64,000 nt of DNA, from contig NC_080583.1 in assembly GCF_029962835.1 (NCBI RefSeq), positions 55,035,658-55,099,657 on the forward strand, read 5' to 3'. The position numbers and the translations under genes were made by a program. This DNA is from Magnolia sinica (taxonomy: Eukaryota; Streptophyta; Magnoliopsida; Magnoliales; Magnoliaceae). The notes beneath the pieces were generated by a model that was not told the DNA's origin, ran no database searches, and saw nothing but the letters and a program-made list of their open reading frames with translations. This document shows positions 1 through 13,660 of the stretch, piece by piece; the first letter of the stretch is position 1; every line of letters begins with the position of its first letter.

Positions 1-1539
1 TCACTTTAATGGCATCGAAGACCAATCGATGGCATCAACCAGGTAACTTAGATATGTCCAATACTAATAAATCATATTATTTGAGTTTTTCGATAGCATT
101 GACCAAACCGTTATCTAGATAGGTCATTAGTGCAATAGAAGCTTAGGTGAATCCATGATCATATCCCTCATCCAAAGCCTCTAAATCAAAGAGTTATAAG
201 TCATCTTCCTTGAGATTAACACTCTAATGAGGATTCCAACCTCCACTTTGAAGATGTACTTGAACGTCTCAATTTCCTAGAGTTTACACTCAACCTCTAT
301 AGGTATACCTTCTCTAAATCCTCTAGAAGACCCATCTAGGTGAATCCCTTAGGAATTACAACTTTTCATTAGTTGTATGAGATTCAACCAACCTCCCATC
401 ATCTTGGTTACCTTAAAGGAGCACTACATGTAAGGTGTTTGATCTTGAAGCTTGAGCCTTGAAAAAGCATCAACATCATGATCGAAGGAGCAAATAGGAG
501 CTGATTGAAGCATGTGAGAGTATTGCTCAAGCAACCCGAGACAGTGCTACATAAGGGGCTCAATCCAACAAGTAACTTGTCAAGTGTAGGAGTCCACGTA
601 CTTTCTTTCCTTCTGTAGGTTCGAGCGTAAGATTTGACGACCTAAACTCGACTACGTTCTTGTATAGGACATTAGCTCTTGTGCAGGGCCTAAAACTAAG
701 TTCTTGTATAGGAACTTAGCTCTTTTGTAGGGCCTAGATCTAGGATATCGTGTAGAGCCTAAATCAAGTCCTTGTGTAGGCCACAAAGTACGAGTGTATG
801 TGTGTCAGTCTCCATGGGATCCTCCGATGGGAGTGAATGTAGGTCCTAAGATTAGAACTATGGTTGTTGGTTAGCCTATGAAAAAATAAATAAAATCTCT
901 TGCAAGAGCCTCCAATGGGAGTGTAAGTCAGTAGGTTCTTGTGTAGGACTAAGCTTTGTGGGAGCCCTTCCTTGTGTAGGATTATAAAGGTTAGAGGTTA
1001 AGCTGATTTAAAGCCCCCGATAGTGAAATCCAGTACACTCATGGGTTGAGTGCATCCGATGGGAATGAAGTAGGAAAATTGAACCACTATACATGCTTGT
1101 ATTTGGATTGTATTTAAGCACTTGTTTAATTATGCTTATGTGATTGAATGCTTAATTATTTATATTCATGATTAGACGAATTCCAGGAGTTGATAATTAG
1201 CACATTCCATACACATGTACGTTATCGTGTTTATAGACTAGTTGCCTAATTGACATATCATTTGTAGTCAATGTGATTGGACCCTCTATTAGCTTGGAAG
1301 CCTCAGAGTTAATTGCCTTGCTTAGCCTAATTACATGTTAGCTTAAGTAGTCAATTGTGGTTTAAAAGATAAAAAATTTAGTTGATCCTAATCACCCCCT
1401 CTAGGACAGACTTAATTCCTTAGTTTCGCTAAGGTTCCGCACGCACAGCTATGGTAAGCCCATTACACCACAAGAGAATTTTCACAATGGTTGATTAGCC
1501 CATGATTGGTTAGATGCAGAAGTTAGAGTGTATGCTAGT
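1..1539. repeat. Degenerate repeat tract, no gene
   Basis: No plausible coding region is seen. Positions 600-1000 repeat a short phrase of the type 'cttgtgtaggrcctaa' several times with variation, and 'cctccgatgggagtg'-like phrases recur at 820-1060. A 'cacccccTCTAGGAC' motif near 1393 resembles sequence at the edges of some plant Copia LTRs. The first 130 bases contain 'ggcatcgaag' phrases like those in the Athila-type LTRs elsewhere in the window. The best reading is overlapping remnants of LTR retrotransposons. The exact family cannot be fixed by eye. Confidence 0.4.
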
Positions 1540-1544
1540 TTTGA

Positions 1545-4500
1545 CGTAAGGCCCATATCCTAGTCCGTACCATTCCGTAGATTTTCACGATCCTTCCCGT
1601 TGAATTCTAGTAACTTGTTACTATGATCGACATTTACGCGCGACCCGTAGATCTGAGTCTGCTCAATCCGAGACTTGTACCATTACGACCTCACCGTCAC
1701 TGCGTTTCCAATGCTACATCTTGCACGTCGATCTGATACCCTGGCCAGGAGATATGGACCCGTGTTTATCTCGAGGAAAATGCTGCGCATTTTCAAACCC
1801 AAGAGAATCTCTACAACCCATCCCATCAATCCATCAATCAATCAATCAATTAAAGCACACAACCTATGCTTTCTTTTTCCCCAAGTCAAGCAACCTACCC
1901 TAAGTCAACTCTCAAGTCAAGTACATCTATCACTCACATCCATCACCTCTCTCTTATAACCACTCTCTCTCTCTCTCTCTATCTTTCTCTTCACATTTTC
2001 CAAGCAACTAAAGAGGTGCATGTCCAAGCACTTCCAAGGACAGAAAAGTGAGTTGTGTGTGGCCCACTTCCTATCCCAAGATCCATCATCCTAGCCCTTC
2101 ATTTCTCATCATCTTCCATCAAAGTGAGGCATAAGGAGTTCGGCATTCCATCGGACCAAGAAGATCGAACGGTGGGTGTTTTATAGGCCTAGATTTTTAT
2201 GTTTTGATGATGGGCCAAGTGGGGCCTACCGATTGATGGTATGGATCTCACTTTAGACCTTAGATATGGCCGATGGCCCACTATGATTCTCATGATCATT
2301 CCATGATGGGGCCATTCTCCATGGACCCCATCATGATATTTACTTTTTTAAGTTTGAAAGAGGTCATCTAGACCTTCCATTTTGGTGGAGAAGGAATCTC
2401 CACCGTTGATTTTTGATTTGGTGGGCCCACATGTATTGGGACCCACTTGATGTATGATTGAATGCATGAAAGGGAGGGCCCATAGTGTCAGGGTCCCTCC
2501 ATCGCACGCGTCTCTTTCTCTCTTTCTCTTTCCCTCTCTTTTTCATTTTTTTATGTGATGATGTGGCTGTGTGGCCCACCCAGATGGACCCCACCTTGAT
2601 GTGTGTTTTATCCATACCATCCAGCCATTTGGTGGCCCACCTAGGTAGCATGTCTGTAGGTGGGGCCCACCTTAAATATGTGTTGTATTTAAACCGTCCA
2701 GCATCCAAGGACGCTAAACATGGCCACACGGTGAAGTGTGAACTGACAATGTGGTGCACTGACCAGCTAACAAAAAAAATTATTAACTTGGTTTAAAAGA
2801 CTTGGGTGGGCCACTCATGCAGGCCCCACCTTGATGTATAAATCTAATCATGCCGTCCATCCTATTTCTCAGCCCATTTTAGGCATTGAGCCAAAAAATG
2901 AAGCCAATCTGATTTTCTGCAGGCCATAGCATAGAAAATAGTGATTTCTATAGTTCAAATATATTAAGGCCCACCTTGATGTTTCTACACACCAAAACAT
3001 GCTAAATATTGGGCTCATTTGGACTGTCTTGAGCCATAGAATCTAATGGGTGGAGTGGATCCACCTGATGCGGGCCCCACTAGGAAAAATATAAAAAAAA
3101 ATACATGTAGCAGGTGCTAGTGTTGCTGACATCTAGAGGATGTTGCAACAGCGTCCTGCTGCGCTATGCCCTACCGGGTAGAAGGGCAGGGCTGTGGGTC
3201 CCAGCCGCTGGCCCCACCATGAAGTAAGTGTTTTATCTACACTCGCCCACCCTGCACGTGTGCTGTGTCCGTGCAGCGTCAGACCCACATGATGTATTTG
3301 TTTTATTTATACCGTCCACTGTTTGGATGGTGAGGCCCATCATGATGCATACTGTCCAACCATTTTGAGATATCATTTTATGGTATGAGGTAAAGAATGA
3401 GTTAGATCTAAAGTTCAAGTGGACCCCACCATTGAAATAGTGGATAGTGACATCCACTGTTCAAACTTCTAAGGGCCACAGTAGTTTCCAATTAAGCTGA
3501 TATTTTGTCTTCACTTCATCTATCACTATGTTAACTTATGAATAGGTTGGATCTCAAATACATCACAACGGGCCACTCCGTGATGTGTCCAGCCATTGAT
3601 CAGGTGGACCACACTGTAGAAAATAGTGGGGGATTGAACGTCTATCATTGAAACCTAATTGGGTCACAGAAGTTCTAGATCAATAGAGAATTTGTTCTCC
3701 CTCTTAATCCAGGTCTTTAAGACCTTATGATTAGATTGGGTGGAAAATAAACTTTATGGTGGGCCCTATGATTTATTTAATAGTGAAAATTATTATCTCC
3801 ACTACTATTTGTGGTATGGTCCAAATGATCATTCAATATGATTCTTTTTGGGGATGTATGAGGCCCACCTTGATATATATATAGCCCATGTGATGAGGCC
3901 CATCTTGATGTATTTGTGGCCCGTCTGTTGAGGGCCACCTTGATACATAAGAGGCCCATGTGATGCGGCTCATTTGATGTATTTGAGGCTCATGAGTCGA
4001 GGCCCAATGAGATGTACATAAGGTCTATTGCAATGTATGATTCCACCATGGTTTATGTGATGATGTTTATGGTGGGCTATGTCTTAGGAGCAATGATGGT
4101 TTGATGTCCACATTGTAAGGATAATGTTGGTTAAATGTCCACATTGCAACTTTACCTAGGGCCCATTGATAGGCCCATACTTGTTGTGTGTAGGCCGTCT
4201 AGGCCCATCTTCGTTGTGAGGATAGTTCATAACCTTATAACATGCTTAATATTACTCCATGATTCATGCCTATACGCATCATATGTATGCTTGTTATGAG
4301 GAGTGACTGATCATAGCATATGCCGATTATTTATGGGAGTCACTGATAGGAGTTACCCACATGAGCGTGTGGTACATGCAATATTGTTGCATGACTAACG
4401 GTGTGACTCATGCATTTTGCATATGTGTGACATGATTATTATACGCTGAGGACCGTGGCCTCCACAGGCACATCGTGGATAGCCGGATTGGATACCAGAA

Positions 4501-5479
4501 ATATTGGCTCTAGCATTGTGGGCACGTAGGATGTCCTTGGGTGAAAGTCCCAGAACTGTTTTGGTACCAGGAGATGCTCCAATGTCTAGACTGATTGCAT
4601 ACACGAGCACACGAGTGCCGAATACCAGTAGGCCGCGTCTCCCACTGTGTCGTGGTTGGTTGGAAGGGGGTGTGGCCTTATCCGCCCAGGTGAGGGGGTT
4701 GTAAGTTAGACTGAGTTTGACCAACTCGCAAATGAGTCCGCTATCGACGAGCCGGGTAGGTATTGACAGACTACTAGCCAAGCGGATAGTGTAGTCTCTT
4801 CCACTCGCTGGGTTGTGCGGCTAGGGGGCAGCAGTCAGTGTGGAGTGTATTAAACCCCAGTGATATCCTAGAGAGGAACTGTACTGATATATGTACTTGA
4901 TAAGGACTGTCATGCTTGTGTTGCATCTCGCATATGACATTTGGCTGCGTAGGCCTCGCATTGCATGACCTTGGTATGGCCGATAACATTCATGTCTTGC
5001 ATCGCATAGTCCTGGTATGGCTGATAGTATTCATGGACTTACAAGCATATTTCTGCATTACTCTGATACTGTATACTTGACACTTGTCTTGCGCACACAC
5101 TTGCACCACTCTCTAAGCTTTTGTAAGTTTATGCACGACCGTTGCGTGCAGGTGACATTGGATCACAGCAGCGCTGAGGCATGAGCGCGCATCGGATTAT
5201 TTTGGAGCCTTTTGATCACCTTGTATTTTCCTTTCCACATTGTACTTAAAAGTTTTTAATATAGTGGATATGTAGTGATGTTGTTTTGTGACTTGGTTAT
5301 ACTTGTGGTTATGCTCCATTACAAAAAAATCATACTGAAAATCCTCCTTGTAGGAGCCCAGGATCAGAATCTGGCATGTGAGTGCCGGGAGCCAAGAATA
5401 GGGCACTACGGAGGCTGTCAGCGCTGGATTCAGCTATCAAAAATTTTGTGAGCCCATTTTTTGAGTTTGGGGTGTGACA
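1545..5479 (+). mobile_element. Solo LTR 'A' of a ~4-kb LTR family
   Basis: The unit runs from CGTAAGGCCC (a two-transition variant of TGTAAGACCC in LTR-B) to GGGGTGTGACA. It is flanked by the same five bases, TTTGA, at 1540-1544 and 5480-5484, so it inserted as one unit or is a solo LTR left by LTR-LTR recombination. It aligns end to end with LTR-B (9333-13660) and the two halves of LTR-C. It has a CT-rich stretch near 1960-1990, then many degenerate copies of a 'GTGGGCCCACC-TTGATGTATG-CCGTCCA' module (2160-4030). The conserved 3' part (4200-5479) contains 'gtgggcccacgtaggatgtcc'-like and 'cttatgcacg..gtgcaggtga' phrases. Plus orientation is inferred from the TATA box of LTR-B. No coding capacity is visible. 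Confidence 0.8.
3838..4040. repeat. Degenerate 'aggcccacnttgatgta' tandem repeats in LTR-A
   Basis: Units such as 'gaggcccaccttgatatat', 'gaggcccatcttgatgtat' and 'gaggcccatgtgatgcgg' follow each other with variable spacing. The same block is expanded into a more regular array in LTR-C at about 46060-46580. It is a tandem-repeat block inside the LTR, not coding. Confidence 0.6.
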
Positions 5480-5764
5480 TTTGAGGTCCTTCCTTAAAGA
5501 ACCAACACTAGAGGGGACACTAATCTGAATGGTGCTCCTTGCAAGATGAGTGGTGCAAACTTCGATTGAGAGTTGATGGTATGGATGGACTAGGTTGGAT
5601 GGAAAGAACGCCTTTCTAAAATTGATAATAATGGTGCTTGATGTGATGAGGCTCACTTGATGTTGTGGTAAGGAACTCCTAAGTATATTGTCAACAGCTA
5701 TGTCAGAGGTTAAAACAGAAATTTTACTTTGGTTGATCAAATTTTAGACTTCAAGTTTCAATGT

Positions 5765-6250
5765 GAAATAATGATCCGTCATGAGACAAGGTATCTAGAT
5801 ATACTCGGGTTTGCCGAATGGACAATCATGAAGATTTGTTATTCATTATCAATGGGTGTTTTTATTTTGGTGGCCATAGCCTGCCACTGTTCAACATAAG
5901 CTGACAAGGACGCATCATTCCTTTGTCTTAAGGTAATAAGATCCACCCTTCTAAGTGTTGCATTTAAGTTGTCCGTGAAGTGGTCCAGAAATGCTTGGGC
6001 AAGTTTTTCTCATATCTTAATCCAATGGTAATCAAGTGATGGGTACTAATCTAGCATATCACTCTTTAGGAAATTTTAAAATAGATTGATTAATGCTCCA
6101 TCATCGCCTGCCACCACATCAAGTTCTTTGCAGAATGCTTTTAGGTGGGCTATGTGGTATCCCTCAATGTCGTATCATTTGAATTTTGGTACCTCAAAGT
6201 TTTGAGCACCCTAGCGTTTGAGAATGGGCAAAGATCCCTGAATTTAGTGG
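5765..6250 (-). pseudogene. Gag fragment of a Ty3/gypsy-type element ('P')
   Basis: The reverse strand reads as a retrotransposon Gag (Retrotrans_gag type) interrupted by several stops. 'HLKAFCKELDVVAGDD' lies near 6104-6159 and 'LITLRQRNDASLSAYVEQW' near 5880-5950, with 'AQAFLDHFTDNLNATLRRV' between them. The order (ExHLxxF, then QAFLxHF, then LRQRxxxSLxxYVxxW) is the usual order in this capsid domain. Stops and lost residues show it is dead. It continues leftward into LTR-A, which appears to have inserted into the coding region. The leader and probable 5' LTR lie to the right (6250 to about 13900, split by LTR-B), consistent with a minus-oriented element. Confidence 0.65.
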
Positions 6251-6454
6251 ACGAAAGATCCACCTTATGCTGCTTCTGTAGTTCTTTTTCATGGCCCTAA
6301 GTTGTTCCTCAAAGTGTTCTAGGAGTTGATTGATTTCAAAGGGCTCTAGTCGGAGGGGGTTTATCCCCTACGGAGTGTGCATTGCCTCGTCCTCATAGTG
6401 GTCGACCTCGTCGACACCCTACAACTCCCGCTTGGAGGAGGCTAGACCTGGTTG

Positions 6455-7050
6455 TTGCCCCATTAGGAGGAGTCAATTAGACTGGAATTAGGAGGGTATA
6501 TTTTGAATGAAAAGAAATACTTACTGTGGAAGGATGTTACCTATTGGAATGTACATGTTGTGACTGACTGGAATGAGGCTATTCCCATTAGGGGGAGGAT
6601 TCTGGAATTGACTAGAATGTAGTTGAGTAGAATGTGAATGCTAAGATTAATTGAAATGTGATTCGCTAAAATGTAAAGGTTGGAATTAAGACTATTGGCC
6701 GAAAAGTAAAGGTTGGAATTAAGACTAACTCCCATTAGGAGGAGGATACTAAACTTCACTAGAATGTAAATGTTGAAAGTGAGACCAGCTCCCGTTATGG
6801 AGAGGATGCTAGATTTGACCGACATTTGAGGGTTGGAACTAAGACTGACTCTCGTTAGGGGGAGGATATGCTGGAATTGACTAGAATATTGTTTATATGA
6901 ATGTGCCTGTTGGATTTGACTAGCATGTGAGGGTTGGAACTAAGACTAGCTCCCTTTAGGGGGCAGATGCTGGAATTGACTAGAAGATTGTTGATTGAAA
7001 TGTGCCTGCTAAGATTGACTCTCGTTAGAGGGAGTTGGGTGGAACTGATT
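6455..7050. repeat. Degenerate tandem repeats, GGAATTGACTAGAATG type
   Basis: Phrases such as 'ctggaattgactagaatg', 'gggttggaactaagactgact' and 'cgttagggggaggat' recur four or more times at spacings of roughly 90-130 bases (for example near 6580, 6730, 6830 and 6950). Short ORFs across this tract are by-products of the repeat. It lies in the leader of the minus-oriented element P between its gag and its presumed 5' LTR. Confidence 0.6.
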
Positions 7051-7289
7051 ACCCATATACAAAGCTGGGTTAGACCACTTCAAATATGGAGGGAGAAGCT
7101 ATATGTGCTGCAATTGGGCATCTTGGTGATCTTGGAGAAGCAGGTGGCTCATTCCTTTAACCTTTGTTGGACCATGCTTGGCCCTTCTGTTTCTCTTCTT
7201 TTTTTCTTGTATTTTTATTTTCTCTAATTTTTATTTTTTCAAATTTTTTTATTTTTTACTTTTGATAATTATAACATTAAGTAAAGTGC

Positions 7290-7640
7290 CAAATGTATAC
7301 GTAGAAATACAAAAGGGACTAGTTTAAACTACAATAATAGAATGTACAGGCAAGAATATAAATGGGACTAGTAGTTTAATCTAGAATAATAGAAAGTACA
7401 GGTACGAATATAAATGGGACTAATATGTACTAAAAGGTTAGAATCTAAAAGCAGGAAAGTAAATGGACTAATGGGAACTAGAATGCAAGATGCTCATGAG
7501 AAAATAAATGGACCAGTTTGCATTAAAATGCATGATGAAGGCAGGAACATGGACTAGTGTTCACTATAGAGCCAGGAAGTAAATGGACTGATATTCACTA
7601 GAGTGTGGAAAAGTAAATGCACCAAAATTATAAAATCCTC
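7290..7640. repeat. Degenerate repeats 'aaatgggactagt'
   Basis: The phrase 'ataaatgggactagt' and shorter relatives ('aaatggactaatg', 'aaatggactgatattcact') recur at intervals of 50-70 bases. No coding sequence is seen. It is probably part of the same repeat-rich leader as the preceding block. Confidence 0.5.
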
Positions 7641-9332
7641 AAAAAAACAGTAAAATCTTGTGTTTCATGTTGAGCCTTAGCTAGTGCTTAACTACACTCC
7701 CCAACAGAGTTTCCATATCCGTGAATGTCTTCCCCGCGCGAGCACGGAATGCCCTCACTTCCTTAAATTTTCACTATGTTGTTCTAATTTGGTTTGATTT
7801 AAATGTGGGTTGATTGAAAGGTAAACTGCAATTGATTTGGATTCACCACTAGTCAAATGAAACTTGGAATCTACAGCTACGTAGAAACCATATAATCACT
7901 TAAAGGTCAGGGAATCGTAAGATTCCATAACACGAGTGACTAATACGGCTGGTCTGCGACCGTAGATTCTGAGTAAGGGCCTCAATTATGAAAAGGGAAA
8001 GGATTAGATACCCTTTTTCAGCCACACGATGTACGGTCTATACTTTATAGGATTTTACGATTTTTTAGGGATTCAGCGGAGTTTTAATATTATTGCATCT
8101 AACTATGTTTCGTAGAGTTTAAGACTCGATGCAAGAAAAAAGAAAAAAAAATGGCACCAAGTCGTACTGCGTAGGGTTTAAGACCCATGTAGGCAAACAA
8201 AATGAAAAAAAGGAGGTAGATAGGAGAGATGATTGCAAAAGTAAAATAAAAAGTAGATACATGTGTTCTACTAATGTATTTAGAATGTGTAGACTAGAAT
8301 GAAAGTTAATTTGAGATGTGAGAAGGAAAAGGTGAAACACGACACCCTTTTTTTTTACAAAAGGGATGGTTGGATGTCCTCGATTCCAACCTTACTCTTT
8401 TGACATCAATGTCTTTTCAGCTTTGAAAATTTTGTTCTTTCATTTAGACAGAATAACAATGGAGTAGGTCTCTTTTGGAGTTGACAAGGGAGCATAATTG
8501 ACTTTAGTGCGTGTATGGCTTTGATAGAGCGACGTGCCGACGTAGGCCTGGCTTCATAAGGCTCTTAACCCTCTCAACTCTCAGCCTTTGTCCCTCTCTA
8601 GTCAGTTGAGGCTCTTAAATAGGCCGAAGAGGCCCAATAACTACCCTTTATGGGCAATTTTTGGGCTCACTCTTTTTTACTTTACACGTGAGTTGCAGAG
8701 CTTTTGCAAAAGGTGGTTCAAAGCCAAGCATCTTTTCTAAAAATGACCCATAAATAGCCATTTTTTAAAGCCCCTTTTTCAACAAACTATACAAATTTGA
8801 CACCTTCAATAGTGTTCCAAAGCCGTGGTACTTCTCTTGGTTCTGTCACTTGCCCGTTGTGGCTCTAGCCAATCAGATCCGATGGTTATTTTAGAAATGT
8901 CTCAAGGATCCTTCGGCTGGATTTCCATAAGATGTTGGTGTCGTTGGAGTCAGTGAAATGTATTTCCATTGGTTAGTCGCTTACCAATACCTTTGGGCGA
9001 GCAATCGAGATCAAGTTAATCAGGCTATGATCCCCTCGATCCATACCATTAATCATTTTCGGGTCACATTGATGGCCTTCCTAGGATTTCCCTTTGGGCC
9101 TTTTGGGGTCTTATGGTCAATCTGGGAGTATCTTTATGTAATGTTGCCTATTTGACCATCTTAGAAACCTTGACAATTGTGAAAGAAAGCGGATCGATGG
9201 GCAATCCTATTAGTTGATCCGACCCATTGGTTATCTCTGAAACCAATCCTAAGTCATCATTTGTCCAACTTATACAGCTGTATCATGAATGTTAAGATGT
9301 GCCATACTTTTGATTGAAGTTGGTACTGAAGT
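7641..9332 (-). mobile_element. Probable leader/PBS and LTR part of element P
   Basis: On the reverse strand near 7700-7730 the phrase 'aactctgttggggag' resembles the 'gactccgctgggga' sequence found directly after the 5' LTR of many plant gypsy elements; element W has a clear version at 61262-61284. Together with the minus-strand gag at 5765-6250 this suggests that the 5' LTR of P begins around 7735 and continues rightward to LTR-B and beyond it (13666 onward). No second LTR of P was found, so its boundaries are unknown. ORFs here are short and show no family motif. Confidence 0.35.
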
Positions 9333-12300
9333 TGTAAGACCCGTAAACCTATTAGGCCAACCGTACTCTTCATTTTAGTGCCGACACATTCCCACCCGAC
9401 TAGATCGATGAGCTTTGATCATTACCCTATTTTTATACCATAATACCCCGAGACTTGTACCCTAGCGATTGTGTGGGCACTATGATGCCAACGCCGCATG
9501 GCATGCCCCATTTCAGTCCCTAGATTAGAAGTTGCAATTTTGGCACAATCCGAGGTTGGCCACGTAACGCACGCTGCCCCACTTGCATAAATCCCAATAT
9601 TGTAAAATCAATCAATCCGTCAATCAAGCCATCAATCAACCCATCCATCACTCATGTCACTCTCTCCCCATTAGTCAAACAAGCCCATGCCTTGCTCATG
9701 CAACCCATGCTTAGCCATCATTCTTTCCTTCTTTTTCTCCCCATTTTACCCCTCTTTTCGTAATTCCCTATCTACCTAAAAACTTGTACTACAAAAGCTT
9801 ATAAATCCCTCTCATTTCTATAAAATTTCCTAGTAATTGAGAGTGAGAGAAAAGAGATTAGAGAAAGAAAGAAGAAATTGATGAGAAAGAAGAAATTAGA
9901 GAGAGATAAGAGAGTGCTTGAGAGAAATAAGTGTTTTAAGAGAGATTAGAGCTTGAGGGAAGGTTAGAGGAGTTTAGGGGAGGAACTTCATCATCCAAGC
10001 CATCTGATCAATGATCTGGCCCAATTCGACCATCCGTCCTCACTGTATCAAGACCCTCACTTTCTTTGTGGTTTTTCTATTTTGGTGGGCCCACAAGGGT
10101 AGGACCCACCTTGATCATGTATTGAGTATGTGGTGGACCCCATAGTGGTGGGGGCCCAACCCAATGGCTAGATCCCCTTCCCTTGCTTCCTCTTTGTATT
10201 CTCTTTCCCTTTCTTTTCTTACTTTTAATGGTATTGTGGGGCTACAAGTGGGCCACACCGTTGGAAAGCATGTCCCATAAGCTATCACAGCGTGGACCAC
10301 CTTGTGTGGCCCACCATGATGTTTATTTTCCATTTAACTTATTGAGTTGAGATTAGACATATTTGGATGGTGGGAATACATCAAAAATCAAATTGATGCA
10401 AAGCTCCTTGGCCCACCATGTGTTGAACAGTTTGATGGATAGAGTAGATTTGTCAAGGTGGACCCCACCACCCCTAAACACAACTGAGAAAGAGGGAAGG
10501 GCAATAACCATGATGCAAGCAGCGTCTCTGGACGCTGCTGCCCAGTAGCAGTTCCACTTAGAGGAGTGGTGTCCCCACTTGTGGAATCCACATTGATGTA
10601 CGTGTCCCATCCACTCCGTCCATACACTTCATCAGACCATTTTGGCCATCGAACCCAAGTTCCATGCTGATCCACATCCCAAGTAGGCCACATTGTGTGA
10701 AGAATAGGAGGCTGTAAGCCTGCGTCACTAACGCTTTTGTATGGGAGCCATGGAGTGGGTTTCCACTCATGGGACCCACTGTGATGTATTTCTTAGATCC
10801 ACAACTCCCATCTATTTTCCTGGCTCATTTTGGCCATAGAGCCTAAAAAACCTAGTTGATCCAACCATCTAATGGACCGCACTAAGGCAAACAATGTGAA
10901 TCTGTTGAAACCTTCCAAGGCTTGTTATGGGGTCCCTAATCATCCAAACTAGCCTAAATCAGGGCCATTGGCCTCTAATCCAATTAGCCTATGTGGTGGA
11001 CGGATCGGATCATCCACATGGGACCCACTTTGATAATGTATCCAATACACACACACACACACATATAGGGCCAAGCACGTTGATGCATGCTTTGCGGTAA
11101 CTCTTTCTAACCAAGTATGGGTCTCACAAGTGGAACCCGTCCTGATTCCTTTTTATGTAATCCATGCGATTCACCGACTTCTCTAAATCACTTTAGGCCT
11201 TAGGCCAAAATATGAGGCAGATCTGAGTCTCTAGTGGGCCGCACAAAGGGAAACAAAATCTTGTTATTGAAACATTCCAAGGCCCGCTGTGGGGTCTTTG
11301 TTCATCCAAATTAGTCCACCTCAGTGCCTAATAGACTTCTCTTAACCTGGAATATGCGGTGAATGGATCAGATTATCTAAGTGGGGTCCACCTTAGAAGT
11401 GCGACAAAAAAAGTGGTTGTTGGATGTCAGCCACATGCTGGCATTATTACCAGCGCCCAAATGGGCGGATGCCCATCTGGGGCGTCAGAATGGGGCTCAC
11501 ATGTGGGACCCTACATTATGTATGTATCCTATCCACTCCGTTCATCTATCTTGCCAGATCATGTTAGGCCTTAAGCCCTAAAATCAGGATGATCCAACTC
11601 CTAGGCGGACCATACTAAGGGAAACAGTGGGCGGGGAGTGCTACCCATTTTTTATAGTACTTGTGGGACCCACCTTCATGTTTATGTGCCATCCACACTG
11701 CCCATCCTTCTCTCAGCTCATGTTAGACCATAATCCCAAGAGTTTAAGCCAATCCAAATCTTAGGTGGGTCGCACCATAGGGAAATGTAGGGGTAAAAAC
11801 CTTTGGACTTAGGAATCCTTGAATCCGAGATCCCTTGAATTTTTAATTACATTAGGCATTCTGGATTCAAATCTCTAAATAGTGAGCATGTGAATATTGA
11901 CACTATGGTTATATTAAATCCATTTAAGCATATACCTTGCATGAAATGATGAAATCCCAAGACTCAGAAGGCTATAAGCATAGGATCACATCTTAGTGAC
12001 TAACCAATGATATGTAACCATCGGTTTACGTTGACAATGATCAGACGGTGCAAATCATCCTATTAAAGTAATTCAGCGATAATATTGACAATCTGATTGT
12101 TTTGGGACATCATCATTGAGCCATGTGCCCAAATAGATTGGTAGCCTAGTGGCACACGTGTTGTACATGTGGGTGTCCATCTGGGTCACTCCCAGTGGAC
12201 CCTGCCTTAGTGTTTATATTTTACTCATGCCTTATAGGCTACCTGAGGAGTCGATGTTAGTCTAACGTGGGCCACACCACATATACTTTTATATTTATAG

Positions 12301-13660
12301 TGGGGCCTACCATTCATTTCCCTCTCTCTGTATATGATGTGCCAATTAAGGCCGATTATCGCTTGATATGTCTTATAACATGCTAGTGTACTTGGCTTAA
12401 TAGGACACACTAAGAACATGCTTAGTCTAAAGATATCATGCCCAACTATATATCCACGTGCATCATTTGTATACATGTTCTGGATGATGATTAATCATAG
12501 CATACGCCTTTGGGCTTGAGATACTTAGGGGACCCCATATGAGATAGGGTTTCCCCACATGATCGCGTGGTACGCGTAGGTTTGATGCATGACTTAGATG
12601 GTATGACTCATGGATTTCGTATCTTATAAGTCATGATCATTTTACGCCCTAATGACATCAGGGTTATGGCCTCCACAGACATATCTTAGATGGCTGGATT
12701 GGATACTAAAAATATATGTTCTAGCATTAGGGCACTATGGATGTCCTTGGGTGAAAGTCCCTAAACCTTTCTGGTACCAATAGGATTTTTCAATGTCGAT
12801 ACCGAGTGGATAACATGAGCGCCTGAGTGCCAACACCAGTAGGCCACGTCTCTCATTGTGTTGTGGTCGGTAGAAAAAAGGTGTGACCTTATCTGCCCGA
12901 GGGTAGGGGTTTGTAAGCTAGGTTGAACTTGACCATCTCATAAATGGGTCCACTATCGACGAGCTGGGTAGGCATTGGCATATCACTGACAAGAAGGATA
13001 GTGAGGTCTCTTCCACTCACTTGGTTATGCGAGCGATGGGGTGAAGCCAGTGTTGGAGTGTACTAGACCCCGGTGATGTTTTCATATACGAACTGTACTG
13101 ATATGTGAACTAGTCGAGGATCGACATGTTTGTGTTGCATCCGTAGCATATGATATTTGTCCATGTAGGCCTTACATTGCATAGCCTTGGTATGACTAAT
13201 AGTATTTATGGACTTGACATTTTAGCCCTCTATCTTCCGCATACTCTGATATCTGTATTATTGTCATATGCATTGTGCACGCACTCTATTGTGCTTCGTA
13301 GGAAGCTTATGCACGTTTGTTTACATTGTAGGTGATGTTAGGGCATATTAGCAGCATTGAGCCCAGAGCATGAGGCTATTCTTTTGAGTTTTGATTACAT
13401 CTTATATTTCTCTTTCCAACATTGTACTCAAAGATTATATTAGTGGATATGTGGTGATGATGTTTTTGTGATTTGGGTACACTTGTGGTTATGCTCTTTT
13501 ACCAAAAAAAATCATCTTGAAAATTCTCCTTGTAGGATCCTAGGATCGGAACCTAGTGTATGGGAGCTGGGAGCTGAGAATGGGGTACTATGGAGGCTTC
13601 AGCACCGAATTTGATGGCCAAGAATTTTGTGAGCCCGGTTCCCGAGTTTGGGGTGTGACA
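9333..13660 (+). mobile_element. Solo LTR 'B' of the ~4-kb LTR family
   Basis: The unit begins TGTAAGACCCG and ends GGGGTGTGACA. The five bases GAAGT occur directly before (9328-9332) and after (13661-13665), a clean target duplication. At 4328 bp it is within the range of the long LTRs seen in Tekay/Del-type elements, but no internal coding region of its own is present, so it is a solo LTR. A plus-strand TATA box (TATAAAT, 9800-9806) precedes a purine-rich GAGA tract, which supports plus orientation. The middle (10080-11800) holds several degraded copies of a 'GTGGGACCCAC..TTGATGTA..CCGTCCA..GAGCC(A)AAA' module related to the MITE at 17455. The 3' part matches LTR-A and LTR-C closely. Confidence 0.85.
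9800..9806 (+). promoter_or_regulatory. TATA box of LTR-B
   Basis: TATAAAT sits in a CT-rich upstream context and is followed about 35 bases later by a long GAGA-rich stretch. It is the best candidate core promoter for this LTR family. The equivalent place in LTR-A reads 'ctcttataacca' and has decayed. Confidence 0.45.

Noticed and set aside
2364..2796. Opposed frames of about 100-130 codons in LTR-A
   Set aside because: Both read through the repeated GGGCCCACC module and have no counterpart in LTR-B or LTR-C.
5480..9332. LTR-A and LTR-B as the two LTRs of one element with a 3.85-kb interior
   Set aside because: Each has its own target duplication (TTTGA and GAAGT), so they are independent insertions.
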